Assembly: GCA_029233925.1 (NCBI GenBank)
Contig: JARGOX010000005.1
Span: 186,001 to 250,000, forward strand
Length of the DNA stretch: 64,000 nt
From: Rhizobiaceae bacterium
Lineage (GTDB): Bacteria > Pseudomonadota > Alphaproteobacteria > Rhizobiales > Rhizobiaceae
Direction: 5' to 3'
The notes below the pieces were generated by a model. It did no database searches. It was not told where the DNA came from and saw only the letters and a list, made by a program, of their open reading frames with translations. This document shows positions 47,551 to 57,941 of the stretch, one piece after another. A program made the translations under genes and the position numbers. Positions within the stretch are counted from its first letter, which is position 1. Each line of letters begins with the position of its first letter.

Positions 47551-48099
47551 ATGCGGTTTTCTTTCGTTCCACTTTTGCTGCTTCTCATACCCCTGGCGGA
47601 AATAGGAACATTCATCGTTGTCGGCGGGGAAATCGGTGTTTTCTGGACATTGGCGATGGTCTTTGCAACCGCCGTTCTGGGAACCATCCTGTTGCGCGTT
47701 CAAGGTTTGGGGCTGATGAACAAGATACAGCGGGAAATTGCTGATGGTCGTGTGCCGGGTCGCGAATTGGTTCATGGGGTGATGATCATGATTGCCGGTG
47801 TGCTTCTTCTGACACCTGGATTCATCACCGATACCATCGGATTCCTGCTGTTCGTGCCGGCGATACGCGATGCCGGATGGAGGCTGGTCAAAAACAGGAT
47901 TTCCCAGATATCCGTCAACGGTTTTTCAAAAGGCGGTTTTGCCCAGGGAGGTTTCACTGAGAGCAATTTCAATCAGGGTAATTTCACTGAGCACGGCGTC
48001 AAACCGAAATCGGAACCTGTTGAATCTCCGACAATAGACCTCGACGAAGAGGAGTTTCACCGCGACCCCGATCCCAACTCTCCATGGAACAAAAAATAG
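47551..48099 (+). CDS. fxsA: FxsA family membrane protein
   Basis: 182 residues. Hydrophobic segments lie at about 3-23 and 28-45 and in the middle ('HGVMIMIAGVLLLTPGFITDTIGFLLFVP'), matching FxsA. The C-terminal tail contains a pentapeptide-like run, 'GGFAQGGFTESNFNQGNF'. ATG 47551 gives the usual N-terminus; an upstream extension to 47479 has no support. Confidence 0.88.
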   Translation: MRFSFVPLLLLLIPLAEIGTFIVVGGEIGVFWTLAMVFATAVLGTILLRVQGLGLMNKIQREIADGRVPGRELVHGVMIMIAGVLLLTPGFITDTIGFLLFVPAIRDAGWRLVKNRISQISVNGFSKGGFAQGGFTESNFNQGNFTEHGVKPKSEPVESPTIDLDEEEFHRDPDPNSPWNKK

Positions 48100-48114
48100 C
48101 GACCATGGTCCCAG

Positions 48115-48146
48115 TCCGATTGCCATGCCGCTCCGATTGCCATGCC
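48115..48146. repeat. Short direct repeat before secB
   Basis: TCCGATTGCCATGCC occurs at 48115-48129 and 48132-48146, flanked by CCATGG palindromes. The rest of the 211-base gap between fxsA and secB holds nothing recognisable beyond the secB promoter region. Confidence 0.6.
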
Positions 48147-48310
48147 ATGGGGCACCGCAATGGCAGAAGGTTTCGCATTCGGAGCGGTTTGACGGATTTA
48201 TACGGTGGTTTTCTATTGTAAGGCGCATGATGAAATGTTAGCCCATTGCCGATTAATGGCCGGTTGCGACTGCGACCGTATCAATTCAAGTTTCAAATAA
48301 GGACAGTTTT

Positions 48311-48838
48311 ATGGCTAAAGAGCCCAGCGCAACAACACCAGAGACACCGGCCGCGACAGGCGCAGAAGCAGCCAACGGCAAAGCACCAATGCTGAATGTT
48401 CTGGCCCAATACATCAAGGATCTATCCTTTGAAAATCCGAATGCGCCACAATCTCTGACGCAGCGGGAAAGCGGCCCGGCGATTAGTATCAATGTCAATG
48501 TGAACGCCAATCCCCTGACGGGAACGGATTATGATGTTGTTCTGACACTCAACGCTGAAGCCAAGGATGGCGACAAGGTCGTTTTCAATATCGAGCTTGT
48601 CTATGGCGGCGTCTTCCGCATCGAAGGTTTTCCGCAGGAGCATATGTTGCCACTGCTGTTTATTGAATGCCCACGGCTTCTGTTTCCCTTTGCCCGGCAG
48701 ATTGTCAGTGATTCGACCCGCAATGGCGGCTTCCCGCCGCTGATGATCGACCCGATTGATTTCGCTCAGATGTTTGCCCAGCGCATGGCTGAAGAGCAGG
48801 CCAAGGCCAAGGTCGAAGCGCCAACCGTCACCAACTGA
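48311..48838 (+). CDS. secB: Protein-export chaperone SecB
   Basis: 175 residues. It keeps preproteins unfolded for SecA. '[17 protein letters not shown]', '[10 protein letters not shown]' and '[28 protein letters not shown]' are the SecB core motifs. Its stop directly abuts the stop of dnaQ on the other strand. Confidence 0.96.
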   Translation: MAKEPSATTPETPAATGAEAANGKAPMLNVLAQYIKDLSFENPNAPQSLTQRESGPAISINVNVNANPLTGTDYDVVLTLNAEAKDGDKVVFNIELVYGGVFRIEGFPQEHMLPLLFIECPRLLFPFARQIVSDSTRNGGFPPLMIDPIDFAQMFAQRMAEEQAKAKVEAPTVTN

Positions 48839-49534
48839 TTATTGATAATTCTTCCAGAGGGCCTTTTCACCGAGGCCCTCTATCAGTTTTGCATGGGCAA
48901 GACGTTCATCATCGCTGATCAGAGACGCCAGCATCTCCGGCCGGCTTCCGGTTTTGGCCACAATTTTTTTGCGGCTGGCCGATGTATTGTCTGAATCATC
49001 CGATCCAAGGCCAAGGGCCGCCTGGCGGCCACCATTCATTTCAATATAGACTTCTGCAAGCAGTTCGGCATCCAGCAATGCGCCGTGCCGGGTCCGGTGG
49101 GAATTGTCTATTCCATACCGTTTGCAGAGTGCATCAAGCGAGTTGGGACCCATCGGATGACGTCGTCGCGCCAGCGCCAGCGTATCGACCACCCGGCCAG
49201 GATCAATCGGCGGCAGGCCCAAGCGGGCATATTCTGCATTGAGAAAGCCGATGTCGAAATTCGCATTATGGGCAACCAGCAGCGCTCCATCAAACAGTTC
49301 AGCCATCTCACCGATGATTTCGCCAAAGGGAGGCTTGTCGTTCAAAAACACATCCGTAATGCCATGAACGGCGAGGGCTTCAGGATGCACCTTGCGACCC
49401 TGCGCATTGATATAGACGTGAAAGGTGCGACCGGTGGGAAACTTGTTTTCCAGTTCCAGACCACCAATTTCAATGACCCGGTCACTCTGATTATCAAGCC
49501 CGGTCGTTTCCGTATCAAAAATGATCTCACGCAT
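48839..49534 (-). CDS. dnaQ: DNA polymerase III epsilon subunit (proofreading exonuclease)
   Basis: 231 residues with DEDDh exonuclease motifs: '[11 protein letters not shown]' (Asp7, Glu9), '[14 protein letters not shown]' and '[18 protein letters not shown]'. ATG 49534 gives the family N-terminus and overlaps the coaE stop by 8 bases. It is the last gene of ppsR-maf-aroE-coaE-dnaQ. Confidence 0.95.
   Translation of the reverse strand: MREIIFDTETTGLDNQSDRVIEIGGLELENKFPTGRTFHVYINAQGRKVHPEALAVHGITDVFLNDKPPFGEIIGEMAELFDGALLVAHNANFDIGFLNAEYARLGLPPIDPGRVVDTLALARRRHPMGPNSLDALCKRYGIDNSHRTRHGALLDAELLAEVYIEMNGGRQAALGLGSDDSDNTSASRKKIVAKTGSRPEMLASLISDDERLAHAKLIEGLGEKALWKNYQ
48856..48881. terminator. 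Hairpin at the secB/dnaQ convergence
   Basis: Perfect 8-base arms AGAGGGCC (48856-48863) and GGCCCTCT (48874-48881) lie within the 3' end of dnaQ and just after secB. With no spacer between the two stops, this is the best candidate for ending secB transcription; the T-run is weak. Confidence 0.45.
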
Positions 49535-50138
49535 GATTGTCCGTCTGCTCCGTGCTCTTTGCCAGCAATGTATCGATGACCGCATCGACCTGCGCACGCG
49601 TTTCGTCTAGCGATCCTGACGTATCAACGACAAAATCGGCGCGCTGGCGCTTTTGCGCATCGGGCATCTGTCGCGAGACGATTGCGGCGAATTTTTCTTC
49701 CGTCATGCCTGGTCTTTGCAAAACCCGCGCCTTCTGCTGGGCTGCATCGCAGGAAACCACCACGACCTTGTCCACCTGATCTTCACCATTGCCTTCAAAC
49801 AGCAGCGGGATATCCAGAACAACAAGCATCTGGCCGGTTTGCCGCTGACTTTCCACAAAACGTTGACGTTCGCGCTCAACGAGCGGGTGAACGATGGCTT
49901 CAAGTTTCCTGAAGGCCGCGTCATCGCCCAATACAGCCTTTGACAATTCTGCCCGGTCAACCACCGCGTTTGTGACCGTGCCTGGAAACGCAGCCTCGAT
50001 CAGCGGCGCAGCCCGCCCGCTATAGAGTGCATGCACTATTTCATCGGCGCTGATGACGGGTATGCCGCGGTCCGCGAACATGGCCCCGGCGGTGGTTTTT
50101 CCCATGCCGATCGATCCGGTGAGGCCGAGCACGATCAT
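49527..50138 (-). CDS. coaE: Dephospho-CoA kinase
   Basis: 203 residues, the last step of CoA synthesis. The P-loop is '[12 protein letters not shown]', with '[12 protein letters not shown]' and 'LDIPLLFE' following. It overlaps aroE (4 bases) and dnaQ (8 bases). Confidence 0.95.
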   Translation of the reverse strand: MIVLGLTGSIGMGKTTAGAMFADRGIPVISADEIVHALYSGRAAPLIEAAFPGTVTNAVVDRAELSKAVLGDDAAFRKLEAIVHPLVERERQRFVESQRQTGQMLVVLDIPLLFEGNGEDQVDKVVVVSCDAAQQKARVLQRPGMTEEKFAAIVSRQMPDAQKRQRADFVVDTSGSLDETRAQVDAVIDTLLAKSTEQTDNHA

Positions 50139-50980
50139 GTCCTGTTCTCCAGGTCAGCGACAATCAGCTGACGCAGGTCAGCCGTTACGTCCGGGCGGAC
50201 GCCAAACCACTTCTCAAAACCCGGCACCGCCTGATGCAACAGCATGCCGAGGCCATCGACTGTCTTGAAACCCTGGCTGTCGGCCATTGCCATGATGGGT
50301 GTGACAAGCGGCGTGTAGACAATATCGGTCACAATGGCATGGCGTGTCATGGGCGAAAAATCTATATCCGGCACGTCCTGGCCGCCCATTCCCAACGATG
50401 TTGTGTTCACAAACAGGCCGGCACCATCCAGAACATCGCCCAGTTCGTCCAGTCCATGGGCCTGGATGTTGCCGCCGAAATGATCGGCAATTTCACGAGC
50501 CCGCGCCACGGTGCGATTGATAACAAGGATCCGACTGAAACCACGATTTTGAATGATCTGGACAACAGCACGGCTGGCACCGCCGGCACCCAGAATGACA
50601 GCGGTTTTTTCGCTGTCCCATCCCGGCGCCGCATCATCCAGATTGGCAGCAAATCCATAGCCATCCGTATTGGTTGCCATAACCCTGCCATCCTCGACCC
50701 ACAGCGTATTGGCCGCACCCAGTTCACTCGCCAGTCGATCAGCCCTGGTTGCGTGCTCAAAAGCTGCCTGTTTGTGGGGAATGGTCACATTGCCGCCGAC
50801 AAAGTCGGTCGAACCAGAAGCCAGATCCTGCATGAAACCGGGAAATTCTTCAGGACTGATTTCAAGACGTTCATAGGTGCCGTCGATTTTGAATTTTTCA
50901 AGCCAATAGCGATGGATCATTGGGGATCGGGAATGTCTGACCGGATAACCGGTTACGAAGGCTTTCAGACTGCTAGACAT
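50135..50980 (-). CDS. aroE: Shikimate dehydrogenase
   Basis: 281 residues. '[18 protein letters not shown]' binds shikimate, '[13 protein letters not shown]' holds the catalytic Lys, and '[12 protein letters not shown]' is the NADP loop. It overlaps maf by 8 bases and coaE by 4. Confidence 0.95.
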   Translation of the reverse strand: MSSSLKAFVTGYPVRHSRSPMIHRYWLEKFKIDGTYERLEISPEEFPGFMQDLASGSTDFVGGNVTIPHKQAAFEHATRADRLASELGAANTLWVEDGRVMATNTDGYGFAANLDDAAPGWDSEKTAVILGAGGASRAVVQIIQNRGFSRILVINRTVARAREIADHFGGNIQAHGLDELGDVLDGAGLFVNTTSLGMGGQDVPDIDFSPMTRHAIVTDIVYTPLVTPIMAMADSQGFKTVDGLGMLLHQAVPGFEKWFGVRPDVTADLRQLIVADLENRT

Positions 50981-51572
50981 CCAGTGCCTCCAGGGAGCGC
51001 AGGGCTGCCAGAAGCGGCAGCATCGGTAGTCCGATTATGGTAAAATAATCACCACGTATCTTTTCAAACAACTGAATGCCTTCGCCTTCGAGCTGATAGG
51101 CACCGACGCTGGTCAAGGCCTTGTCACCCACCCGGGCCAGATGGCGGCCGATGAATCCAGGATCCAGCCGTCGCATGGTCAGATAGGCCGTTTCGACCTG
51201 ACTCCAGCATATTTCTCCATTGCGCGCCAGCGCAATGCCGCTGTTGAGCTGATGGGTCTTGCCCGACAATTTCAAAAGATGTTCGCGGGCGGTCTGCATG
51301 TCCGCGGGCTTGTGAAAAACCGCATCACCCAGTGATAGGGTCTGATCACATCCTATGACAAGGGCACCGGGAAACCGTTCGCTGACGTCAAGCGCCTTGG
51401 CCTGCGCCAGAACCAGAGCGATGTCTTCGGGCAGGGCGCCGCTTTCGAGCAGAGGCGCCTCCGCCACACGCTCATCAATTTCTGCCGCCTGGACCTCAAA
51501 TGTGATACCGGCATTTTCAAGCAAGGTTCTGCGAAAGGGACTGGCAGAGGCCAAAATCAGATCGGCAGGCAT
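50973..51572 (-). CDS. maf: Maf family nucleotide pyrophosphatase
   Basis: 199 residues. '[19 protein letters not shown]' is the Maf signature, and '[17 protein letters not shown]' and '[21 protein letters not shown]' complete the family. Maf proteins hydrolyse non-canonical or cap-type NTPs; the substrate class is not certain here. ATG 51572 follows GGGAAG. Confidence 0.93.
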   Translation of the reverse strand: MPADLILASASPFRRTLLENAGITFEVQAAEIDERVAEAPLLESGALPEDIALVLAQAKALDVSERFPGALVIGCDQTLSLGDAVFHKPADMQTAREHLLKLSGKTHQLNSGIALARNGEICWSQVETAYLTMRRLDPGFIGRHLARVGDKALTSVGAYQLEGEGIQLFEKIRGDYFTIIGLPMLPLLAALRSLEALDV

Positions 51573-51604
51573 AAATTCTTCCCTGTTGCGCACTGTTGTG
51601 TGCT

Positions 51605-52426
51605 CTATCGCGCATTGCCGGCAAGAGCAAGAATGGCGGCGGCGGTTTCCTCGATGGAACGTCTGCTGACATCTATGATGGGCCAGTTCTTGCGGGCGCA
51701 AATGTTGCGCGCAAATTTCATCTCCTCGGCAATGGCGACACGATCAACATATTCGTCGCCGCTATAGCCCTTTGTAGTTCCCAGAACCCGGCTTTTGCGC
51801 ACCTGCGCAATACGTTCAACCGTTGCCACCAGGCCTACGATCAAAGGATGTTGCGTTGTGTCCAGGACCTGCGGCAGCGGGACATTGTAGACAATCGGGA
51901 TATTGATGGTTTTATAGCCGCGGTTTGCCAGGTAGATGCTGGTGGGTGTTTTGGATGTCCGGCTGATGCCAACCAGAACAATATCCGCCTCTTCTATATC
52001 CTCCGGCAACTGACCGTCATCATGCTCCATGGTGAAGTTCAGCGCTTCCATGCGTCGAAAATACTCAGCGTTCAATGAGTGTTGGGCTCCGACACGGTGT
52101 TTGGATGGGGGACCAAGGAAGGACTGAAACAATCCGATGACCGGTTCAAGCACGGACACACTGGGTATATTCATCTTGCGGCAACGTTCATGGATCATCA
52201 GCGACAATTCCGGATCAACCACCGTGTAGAGTACGATTCCCGGTGCGCCATCAATGGTATCAAGCACCGGCTCCAGCTGTTTTTGACTGCGAATAAGCGG
52301 GTAAATATGCTCCAAAGCCCGTGTACCGGTGAATTGGGCCGCAGCCGCCCTGCCGACGGTGATCAGGGTTTCACCGGTCGAATCAGAGATCAGATGCAGG
52401 TGAAAATAGTTTTTTTGGTCATCCAC
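51605..52426 (-). CDS. ppsR: Pyruvate, phosphate/water dikinase regulatory protein
   Basis: 273 residues (DUF299). It switches PPDK or PEP synthase by ADP-dependent phosphorylation and Pi-dependent dephosphorylation. '[14 protein letters not shown]' starts the domain, and '[18 protein letters not shown]' is the P-loop. The start is taken as GTG 52426, giving the family's length; GTG 52435 is possible and there is no ATG. It is the first gene left of oriC and is divergent from hemE. Confidence 0.9.
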   Translation of the reverse strand: MDDQKNYFHLHLISDSTGETLITVGRAAAAQFTGTRALEHIYPLIRSQKQLEPVLDTIDGAPGIVLYTVVDPELSLMIHERCRKMNIPSVSVLEPVIGLFQSFLGPPSKHRVGAQHSLNAEYFRRMEALNFTMEHDDGQLPEDIEEADIVLVGISRTSKTPTSIYLANRGYKTINIPIVYNVPLPQVLDTTQHPLIVGLVATVERIAQVRKSRVLGTTKGYSGDEYVDRVAIAEEMKFARNICARKNWPIIDVSRRSIEETAAAILALAGNAR

Positions 52427-52831
52427 TGAATACACGGGGTCCTGTTGATAAATGTGAAGAAGAGCGATCCAAGCAATCCTGTCTGTCCGAAGCAAGGGAT
52501 AACTTGCGACTTTGTCCACACGAGGGGAGTCCGGGAAAGGAATCTGCAGCCATTTGTGTGTTTCTGACTATACACATATTATCAATCGTTATGCACAGGT
52601 TATCCCCCGATGAGATCCAATGTAGGCCTCATCCAACATACGGTAATTATGGATATTTTTCAGTTTTTCTCGTAATTCACAGGCGGATGGCTCATATGGG
52701 GCTTGATCGGTTGTGGATTTATCAACCTGTGGAGTTTGCTTGAATTATTTTTAATCCCTGATACCCACCGACTCTAAGAATAAGAAGATTCAAATATCCA
52801 ACTTATTTATTTATGTATGAAGGAAAAACGG
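52427..52831. other. oriC: Probable chromosomal replication origin (oriC)
   Basis: This 405-base gap between ppsR and hemE is where Caulobacter and rhizobial origins lie. DnaA-box-like 9-mers (consensus TTATCCACA) include TTGTCCACA (52512-52520), TTATGCACA (52589-52597), TTATCCCCC (52600-52608), the reverse forms TGTTGATAA (52443-52451) and TGTGGATTT (52712-52720), and weaker ones. The stretch 52738-52815 is AT-rich with two GANTC sites (52770-52774, 52787-52791), suited to unwinding and CcrM control. Gene direction switches here. No exact consensus DnaA box is present. Confidence 0.75.
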
Positions 52832-53857
52832 ATGTCAGAAGAACGCAAGGTCATGCGGGTGTTGAGTGGTGAAACCGTCTTCCCCCCACCCATCTGGCTG
52901 ATGCGTCAGGCAGGACGCTATCTGCCGGAGTATCGGGAAACGAGAAAGACAGCAGGAAGCTTTCTGGATCTTTGCTATGCACCGAAACTGGCTATGGAGG
53001 TCACGCTACAACCGATACGAAGATTTGGTTTTGATGCGGCTATCCTGTTCTCCGACATATTGGTAATTCCCGATGCTCTCAAACGCGATGTTCGCTTTGA
53101 AGAAGGTCGAGGGCCCTTGATGACGCCCATTGATGCGGCTGGAATAGCGAAGCTGGATGGCAGCAGGCTGCTGGAGCACCTTGCACCGGTGCTGGAGACG
53201 GTTTCTCGTGTGAGGCAGGCATTGCCCCATGAAACAACGTTGCTGGGCTTCTGTGGGGCTCCCTGGACCGTGGCGACCTATATGATTGCCGGTCACGGAA
53301 CGCCTGATCAGGCGCCGGCGCGTTTGTTCGCCTATCGCGAACCGGAAGCTTTTGATGCTTTGCTTGATCTGCTTGCCGATCTTTCCGCTGAATATCTATG
53401 TGCGCAGATTGAAGCCGGCGCCGATGCAGTGCAGATATTTGATTCCTGGGCAGGCGTTCTGGGTGAAGTGGAGTTTGAGCGTTTCTGTGTCAAACCCACT
53501 GCCAAGATCATCAATCTTGTGCGGCAGCGGCATCCGGCTGCGCGCATCATCGCCTTTGCCAAGGGCGCCGGACTGTTGCTTTCGACCTATCGCCAGAAAG
53601 TCGGCGCTGATGCAGTCGGTCTTGATTGGTCTGTTCCCCTGTCATTTGCCAAGGAACTGCAAAAACAGGGGCCGGTACAAGGCAATCTCGATCCGATGCG
53701 TGTGGTTGCCGGTGGCTGTGCGCTGGATGAGGGGGTGGATCGCATTCTTCAGGAACTGGGAGATGGACCGCTTGTTTTCAATCTCGGCCACGGCATAACG
53801 CCGCAGGCAAACCCCGATCATGTGAAACAATTGGTTGAGCGGGTACGTTCTGCCTAG
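52832..53857 (+). CDS. hemE: Uroporphyrinogen decarboxylase
   Basis: 341 residues. It makes coproporphyrinogen III in heme synthesis. '[20 protein letters not shown]' is the N-terminal signature, with '[11 protein letters not shown]' and '[14 protein letters not shown]' following. ATG 52832 follows AAGGA at 7 bases and is preferred over ATG 52817. It borders the origin. Confidence 0.95.
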   Translation: MSEERKVMRVLSGETVFPPPIWLMRQAGRYLPEYRETRKTAGSFLDLCYAPKLAMEVTLQPIRRFGFDAAILFSDILVIPDALKRDVRFEEGRGPLMTPIDAAGIAKLDGSRLLEHLAPVLETVSRVRQALPHETTLLGFCGAPWTVATYMIAGHGTPDQAPARLFAYREPEAFDALLDLLADLSAEYLCAQIEAGADAVQIFDSWAGVLGEVEFERFCVKPTAKIINLVRQRHPAARIIAFAKGAGLLLSTYRQKVGADAVGLDWSVPLSFAKELQKQGPVQGNLDPMRVVAGGCALDEGVDRILQELGDGPLVFNLGHGITPQANPDHVKQLVERVRSA

Positions 53858-53890
53858 CTGCAAAGCACTGCGCTGAATCCTGGAGATGCA

Positions 53891-54439
53891 ATGAAAAATC
53901 CGGCAACTGACAAACAGATTGCATCATCGGGAAAAAAAGCCTCCGTGCGTGCGCGGCTGGCTGTAATCTTTGTCTGCGCACTGGTGGCCGGCTTGATGGT
54001 GTGGAATCCGCCGGCTTTGTATGTGTGGATCAAGGCCATTCATGTCGTTGCCATCATTTCCTGGATGGCCGGGCTGCTTTATCTGCCGAGATTGTTTGTC
54101 TATCACAGCGACAGCGCGGTTGGTTCGGATCAATCGGAAACCTTCAAGGTGATGGAATCCAGACTGTATCGTTTCATCATGACGCCTGCCATGCTGATTT
54201 CCTGGGTGCTGGGTCTGTGGCTGGCCTATGAGGGTTTCGGATTTTCCGGCTATTGGCTGTGGCTGAAGATTGTTGCCGTTTTTGCTCTGACCGCAACCCA
54301 TGGCTATTTCGGCAAGTCGGTGCGTTTGATGGGCCAGGATCAGCGTCCAGCCACGGCGCTGCACTGGCGCAAGGTCAATGAAATACCCACCGTCTTGATG
54401 ATTTTCATCGTGATCATGGTGATCGTCAAACCTTTTTGA
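53891..54439 (+). CDS. hemJ: Protoporphyrinogen oxidase HemJ
   Basis: 182 residues, a membrane protein with about four hydrophobic segments. The HemJ motif 'KAIHVVAIISWMAGLLYLPRLFVYH' (heme-ligand His) is present, and 'LWLKIVAVFALTATHGYFG' follows. It acts two steps after HemE, 33 bases downstream of it. Confidence 0.92.
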   Translation: MKNPATDKQIASSGKKASVRARLAVIFVCALVAGLMVWNPPALYVWIKAIHVVAIISWMAGLLYLPRLFVYHSDSAVGSDQSETFKVMESRLYRFIMTPAMLISWVLGLWLAYEGFGFSGYWLWLKIVAVFALTATHGYFGKSVRLMGQDQRPATALHWRKVNEIPTVLMIFIVIMVIVKPF

Positions 54440-54495
54440 GGCTTGCTGTTTTCCGGAAAATATGCGACAGGCCTTTTACCGAATGCGTTTTGTAG

Positions 54496-54511
54496 CGTTT
54501 CACGTGAATCG
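54496..54511. promoter_or_regulatory. Degenerate parS-like site
   Basis: CGTTTCACGTGAATCG matches the parS consensus TGTTTCACGTGAAACA at 13 of 16 positions, including the whole TTTCACGTGAA core. It lies between hemJ and rho, about 1.7 kb from oriC. Confidence 0.5.
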
Positions 54512-54617
54512 CTCGAACAAAATCCCTTCCCAGCAAACGGTGACGGCTCACGGGCTGTCCATGCATTCCCCACTCGTTGTATCCGACCATATCCCTGAAT
54601 AGAAATCTGGAAATCCC

Positions 54618-55883
54618 ATGCAGGAAATGAAGCTTCAAGAGCTCAAGAACAAGACGCCAACCGAATTGCTGGAGTTTGCCGGTACGTTGGAGGTCGAAAA
54701 TCCCAGCACATTGCGCAAGCAGGAGCTGATGTTCGCCATTTTGAAAAAGCTGGCCGAGCAGGATATCGAGATTATCGGTTCGGGTGTTGTCGAGATACTT
54801 CAGGATGGTTTCGGATTTTTGCGCTCAGCCGATGCCAATTACCTGCCAGGTCCGGATGACATCTACATTTCACCTTCGCAGATTCGCAGATTTTCACTGA
54901 AAACCGGCGATACGGTCGAGGGGCCCATTCGTGGACCGAAGGAAGGTGAGCGCTATTTCGCTCTGCTGAAGGTCAATACGATCAATTTTGATGATCCTGA
55001 AAAAATCCGCCACAAAACGCATTTCGACAATCTGACGCCGCTCTATCCCGACGAGCGCTTCAATATGGAATACGAAAACCCCGTATCAAAGGATATGTCG
55101 GCACGGGTGATTGATCTTATCGCTCCCCTGGGCAAGGGACAGCGTGGCCTGATTGTCGCGCCGCCGCGGACCGGTAAAACCGTGTTGCTGCAGAATATCG
55201 CCCATTCGATCACCACCAACCATCCTGAATGTTATCTGATCGTTCTGTTGATTGACGAGCGGCCGGAAGAAGTCACGGATATGAAGAGATCGGTCAAGGG
55301 TGAGGTCGTTTCTTCAACCTTTGATGAGGCAGCTGCGCGCCACGTACAGGTCGCCGAAATGGTGATTGAAAAGGCCAAGCGTTTGGTCGAACACGGCCGT
55401 GATGTCGTCATTCTTCTCGATTCGATCACCAGGCTCGGTCGTGCCTATAATACGGTTGTGCCATCATCCGGCAAGGTTCTGACCGGTGGTGTGGACGCCA
55501 ATGCTCTGCAGCGGCCGAAGCGCTTTTTCGGTGCAGCCAGAAACATTGAAGAGGGCGGTTCCCTGACGATCATCGCAACGGCGCTGATCGATACCGGCAG
55601 CCGGATGGATGAGGTTATCTTTGAGGAATTCAAGGGTACCGGCAACTCGGAAATCGTGCTCGACCGCAAGGTAGCCGACAAGAGAATCTACCCGTCCATG
55701 GATATTCTCAAATCGGGCACACGCAAGGAAGATCTGCTTATTCCGAAACAGGATCTGCAGAAGATATTCGTATTGCGCCGCATTCTTGCCCCGATGGGCA
55801 CAACGGACGCCATCGAGTTCCTCATCGACAAACTCAAGCAGACCAAGAACAACGCCGAGTTCTTTGATTCGATGAATACCTGA
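54618..55883 (+). CDS. rho: Transcription termination factor Rho
   Basis: 421 residues. The RNA-binding N-terminal domain has '[29 protein letters not shown]', Walker A is '[12 protein letters not shown]', and '[13 protein letters not shown]' and '[26 protein letters not shown]' complete the ATPase. Standard length. Downstream it is convergent with the YyaL-like gene, 6 bases away. Confidence 0.97.
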   Translation: MQEMKLQELKNKTPTELLEFAGTLEVENPSTLRKQELMFAILKKLAEQDIEIIGSGVVEILQDGFGFLRSADANYLPGPDDIYISPSQIRRFSLKTGDTVEGPIRGPKEGERYFALLKVNTINFDDPEKIRHKTHFDNLTPLYPDERFNMEYENPVSKDMSARVIDLIAPLGKGQRGLIVAPPRTGKTVLLQNIAHSITTNHPECYLIVLLIDERPEEVTDMKRSVKGEVVSSTFDEAAARHVQVAEMVIEKAKRLVEHGRDVVILLDSITRLGRAYNTVVPSSGKVLTGGVDANALQRPKRFFGAARNIEEGGSLTIIATALIDTGSRMDEVIFEEFKGTGNSEIVLDRKVADKRIYPSMDILKSGTRKEDLLIPKQDLQKIFVLRRILAPMGTTDAIEFLIDKLKQTKNNAEFFDSMNT

Positions 55884-55889
55884 TCGGGT

Positions 55890-57917
55890 TTAAGGGCGCT
55901 TCGCTTTCAAAGCGGCGTCCAGTTCCCTGGCATTGAATATGGGCGGCAGGCACTGTGGCCCATAACATAGATAGGCTGCGGATCCTTTTTGTTTGCCGGA
56001 TTCATAAACCGATCTGTCCGGGATAAGGGTTTCAGTGCCCTGATCACTTTCCACGACGATGTCCATTCGGGCCGGATCCGGGTTGGTACGGATCGTAACC
56101 AGCATATCTTTAGCCGGATTCACCAGAACCAATTTCGCGGGTTGGAGCACGGAATGTATTGCATTGATCCCGCCACTGGCGGCCATGGCGATCGGATTGA
56201 TCCGTCCCCATAGGCCAGCGGCCATTGTGTTGGCCTTTTCCACGAGACGTTCACTTTGTGAGATTTGTGACAGGCGCGCCAACGATTCCAGTACCTGTGC
56301 GGTTGCAGAAGGCGTGGCATCATCGTGTTCATGCCTGGCACGCAAAAGGATGTCGTTCGTATCGTCTGCCGTATAGAAGTAGCTGCCTTCTCCATCGCTG
56401 TAATGGCGATCCAATATATCGACCCAGACCTCTGCCTGATTAACATAGGACGTGTCGAGAGTGGCCTGATAAAGCGATAGGGACGCGTTGATCATCGCGC
56501 CGTAGTCACTGGCAAGTGCCGGATAGGTGGTGATACCGCGGCACCAGGCATGGGCAAGGCGATTATCGTGCATCAATGATTCGGTTACGAAATCATAGGC
56601 GTTACGGGCCATGGTGACCCAATCGGAGCGATCCATGCGGTGGCCGGCTTCTGCCAAAGCCCGAATCAACAGTCCGTTCCAATCAGCAAGAATTTTGTCG
56701 TCTCTGTCCGGGCGGATACGGTGGCTTCGCGCTTCAAGCAATGTTTTACGGTTTTCTGCCAGTCGTTGTTCTTCGCTCACGCCTATTGGTTCGGGCGTTT
56801 TGAGCCTGTTCAATATGTTGCTGTGTTCCCAGTTTCCGGTTTGACTGACATCATAGGTGGAACAGAATAACTCTGCGTCCTTGCCCAATAAGTGATCAAT
56901 CTCAGCTTTCTGCCAAACGTAGAAGCGTCCCTCTTCCCCCTCGCTGTCAGCATCTAGACTTGAAGCGAAACCACCGCCTTCCATCAACATCTCTCGTTTC
57001 AGCCATTCAATCGTTTCTTCGATTCGGCTTCGAAACAATGGTTCACCAGTCTCTTCAAGAGCCCACAGGAGTGCACGCAACAATTGTGCATTGTCGTAGA
57101 GCATCTTCTCGAAGTGAGGTGCGAGCCAGATCGAATCGACGCAATAGCGCGATAGGCCACCGCCCAGATGATCATAGATGCCACCATTGATCAGAACTCT
57201 TATCCATTTCAGCGCGGCTTGCCTTGATACCTGTGAGCCAGTGGCACGCCAGTGCCGCCAAAGCGTCTCCAGCATAGACGCATTTGGAAACTTGGGTGAT
57301 TGGCCAATTCCTCCGTTTACCTGGTCAACAATGGACAGAATGCTTTTGGCCTGTCTGTTCAAAATATCATTGGTGGGTGTATCCGGTGAGGCGTTCACGG
57401 CCAGCGTCTTGTCCAGGTGCTCGCGGATGTGGTGGGCATTGCGCGTCACCTTGTCCGGTTCCGATTGATAGACAGCCGATATACTGCGCAGAACCGAGAC
57501 AAAATCCGGTCGTCCGTAGGTCGGCACGCGTGGAAAATAGGTACCGCCCCAAAATGGCTCGCTTTCAGCGTTGAGAAACATGGTTAACGGCCAGCCACCC
57601 TGCTCTCCCATGGCATGCAGCGCGGCCATATATATCTGATCTATGTCGCTGCGTTCTTCCCGGTCCACCTTGATGTTGATGAAGAGATCATTCATGACAT
57701 CGGCGGTCGCCTGGTCTTCAAAACTTTCATGAGCCATGACATGGCACCAGTGACAGGCCGCATAGCCTATGGAAAGAAGAATGGGCTTGCCGGTACGTCT
57801 GGCCTCATTTAATGCAGTCTCACCCCAGATTTGCCAATGTACCGGATTGTCCTGATGTTGGCGCAGATAGGGACTGGCTGATTGGCCAAGTACATTCGTC
57901 AACGTGTCATTGGTCAT
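55890..57917 (-). CDS. YyaL/SSP411-like thioredoxin-domain protein (DUF255)
   Basis: 675 residues. The N-terminal thioredoxin-like domain has 'SPYLRQHQDNPVHWQIW' and the CxxC motif 'YAACHWCHVMAHESFED', and an (alpha/alpha)6-barrel-like region follows with 'DGGIYDHLGGGLSRYCVD' and 'WNGLLIRALAEAG'. The biochemical role is unknown in bacteria. It sits on the opposite strand between rho and mnmE, only 24 bases from the mnmE start, so promoters overlap. Confidence 0.9.
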   Translation of the reverse strand: MTNDTLTNVLGQSASPYLRQHQDNPVHWQIWGETALNEARRTGKPILLSIGYAACHWCHVMAHESFEDQATADVMNDLFINIKVDREERSDIDQIYMAALHAMGEQGGWPLTMFLNAESEPFWGGTYFPRVPTYGRPDFVSVLRSISAVYQSEPDKVTRNAHHIREHLDKTLAVNASPDTPTNDILNRQAKSILSIVDQVNGGIGQSPKFPNASMLETLWRHWRATGSQVSRQAALKWIRVLINGGIYDHLGGGLSRYCVDSIWLAPHFEKMLYDNAQLLRALLWALEETGEPLFRSRIEETIEWLKREMLMEGGGFASSLDADSEGEEGRFYVWQKAEIDHLLGKDAELFCSTYDVSQTGNWEHSNILNRLKTPEPIGVSEEQRLAENRKTLLEARSHRIRPDRDDKILADWNGLLIRALAEAGHRMDRSDWVTMARNAYDFVTESLMHDNRLAHAWCRGITTYPALASDYGAMINASLSLYQATLDTSYVNQAEVWVDILDRHYSDGEGSYFYTADDTNDILLRARHEHDDATPSATAQVLESLARLSQISQSERLVEKANTMAAGLWGRINPIAMAASGGINAIHSVLQPAKLVLVNPAKDMLVTIRTNPDPARMDIVVESDQGTETLIPDRSVYESGKQKGSAAYLCYGPQCLPPIFNARELDAALKAKRP

Positions 57918-57941
57918 GGAACACCAGCCTTGGAGTAATGA

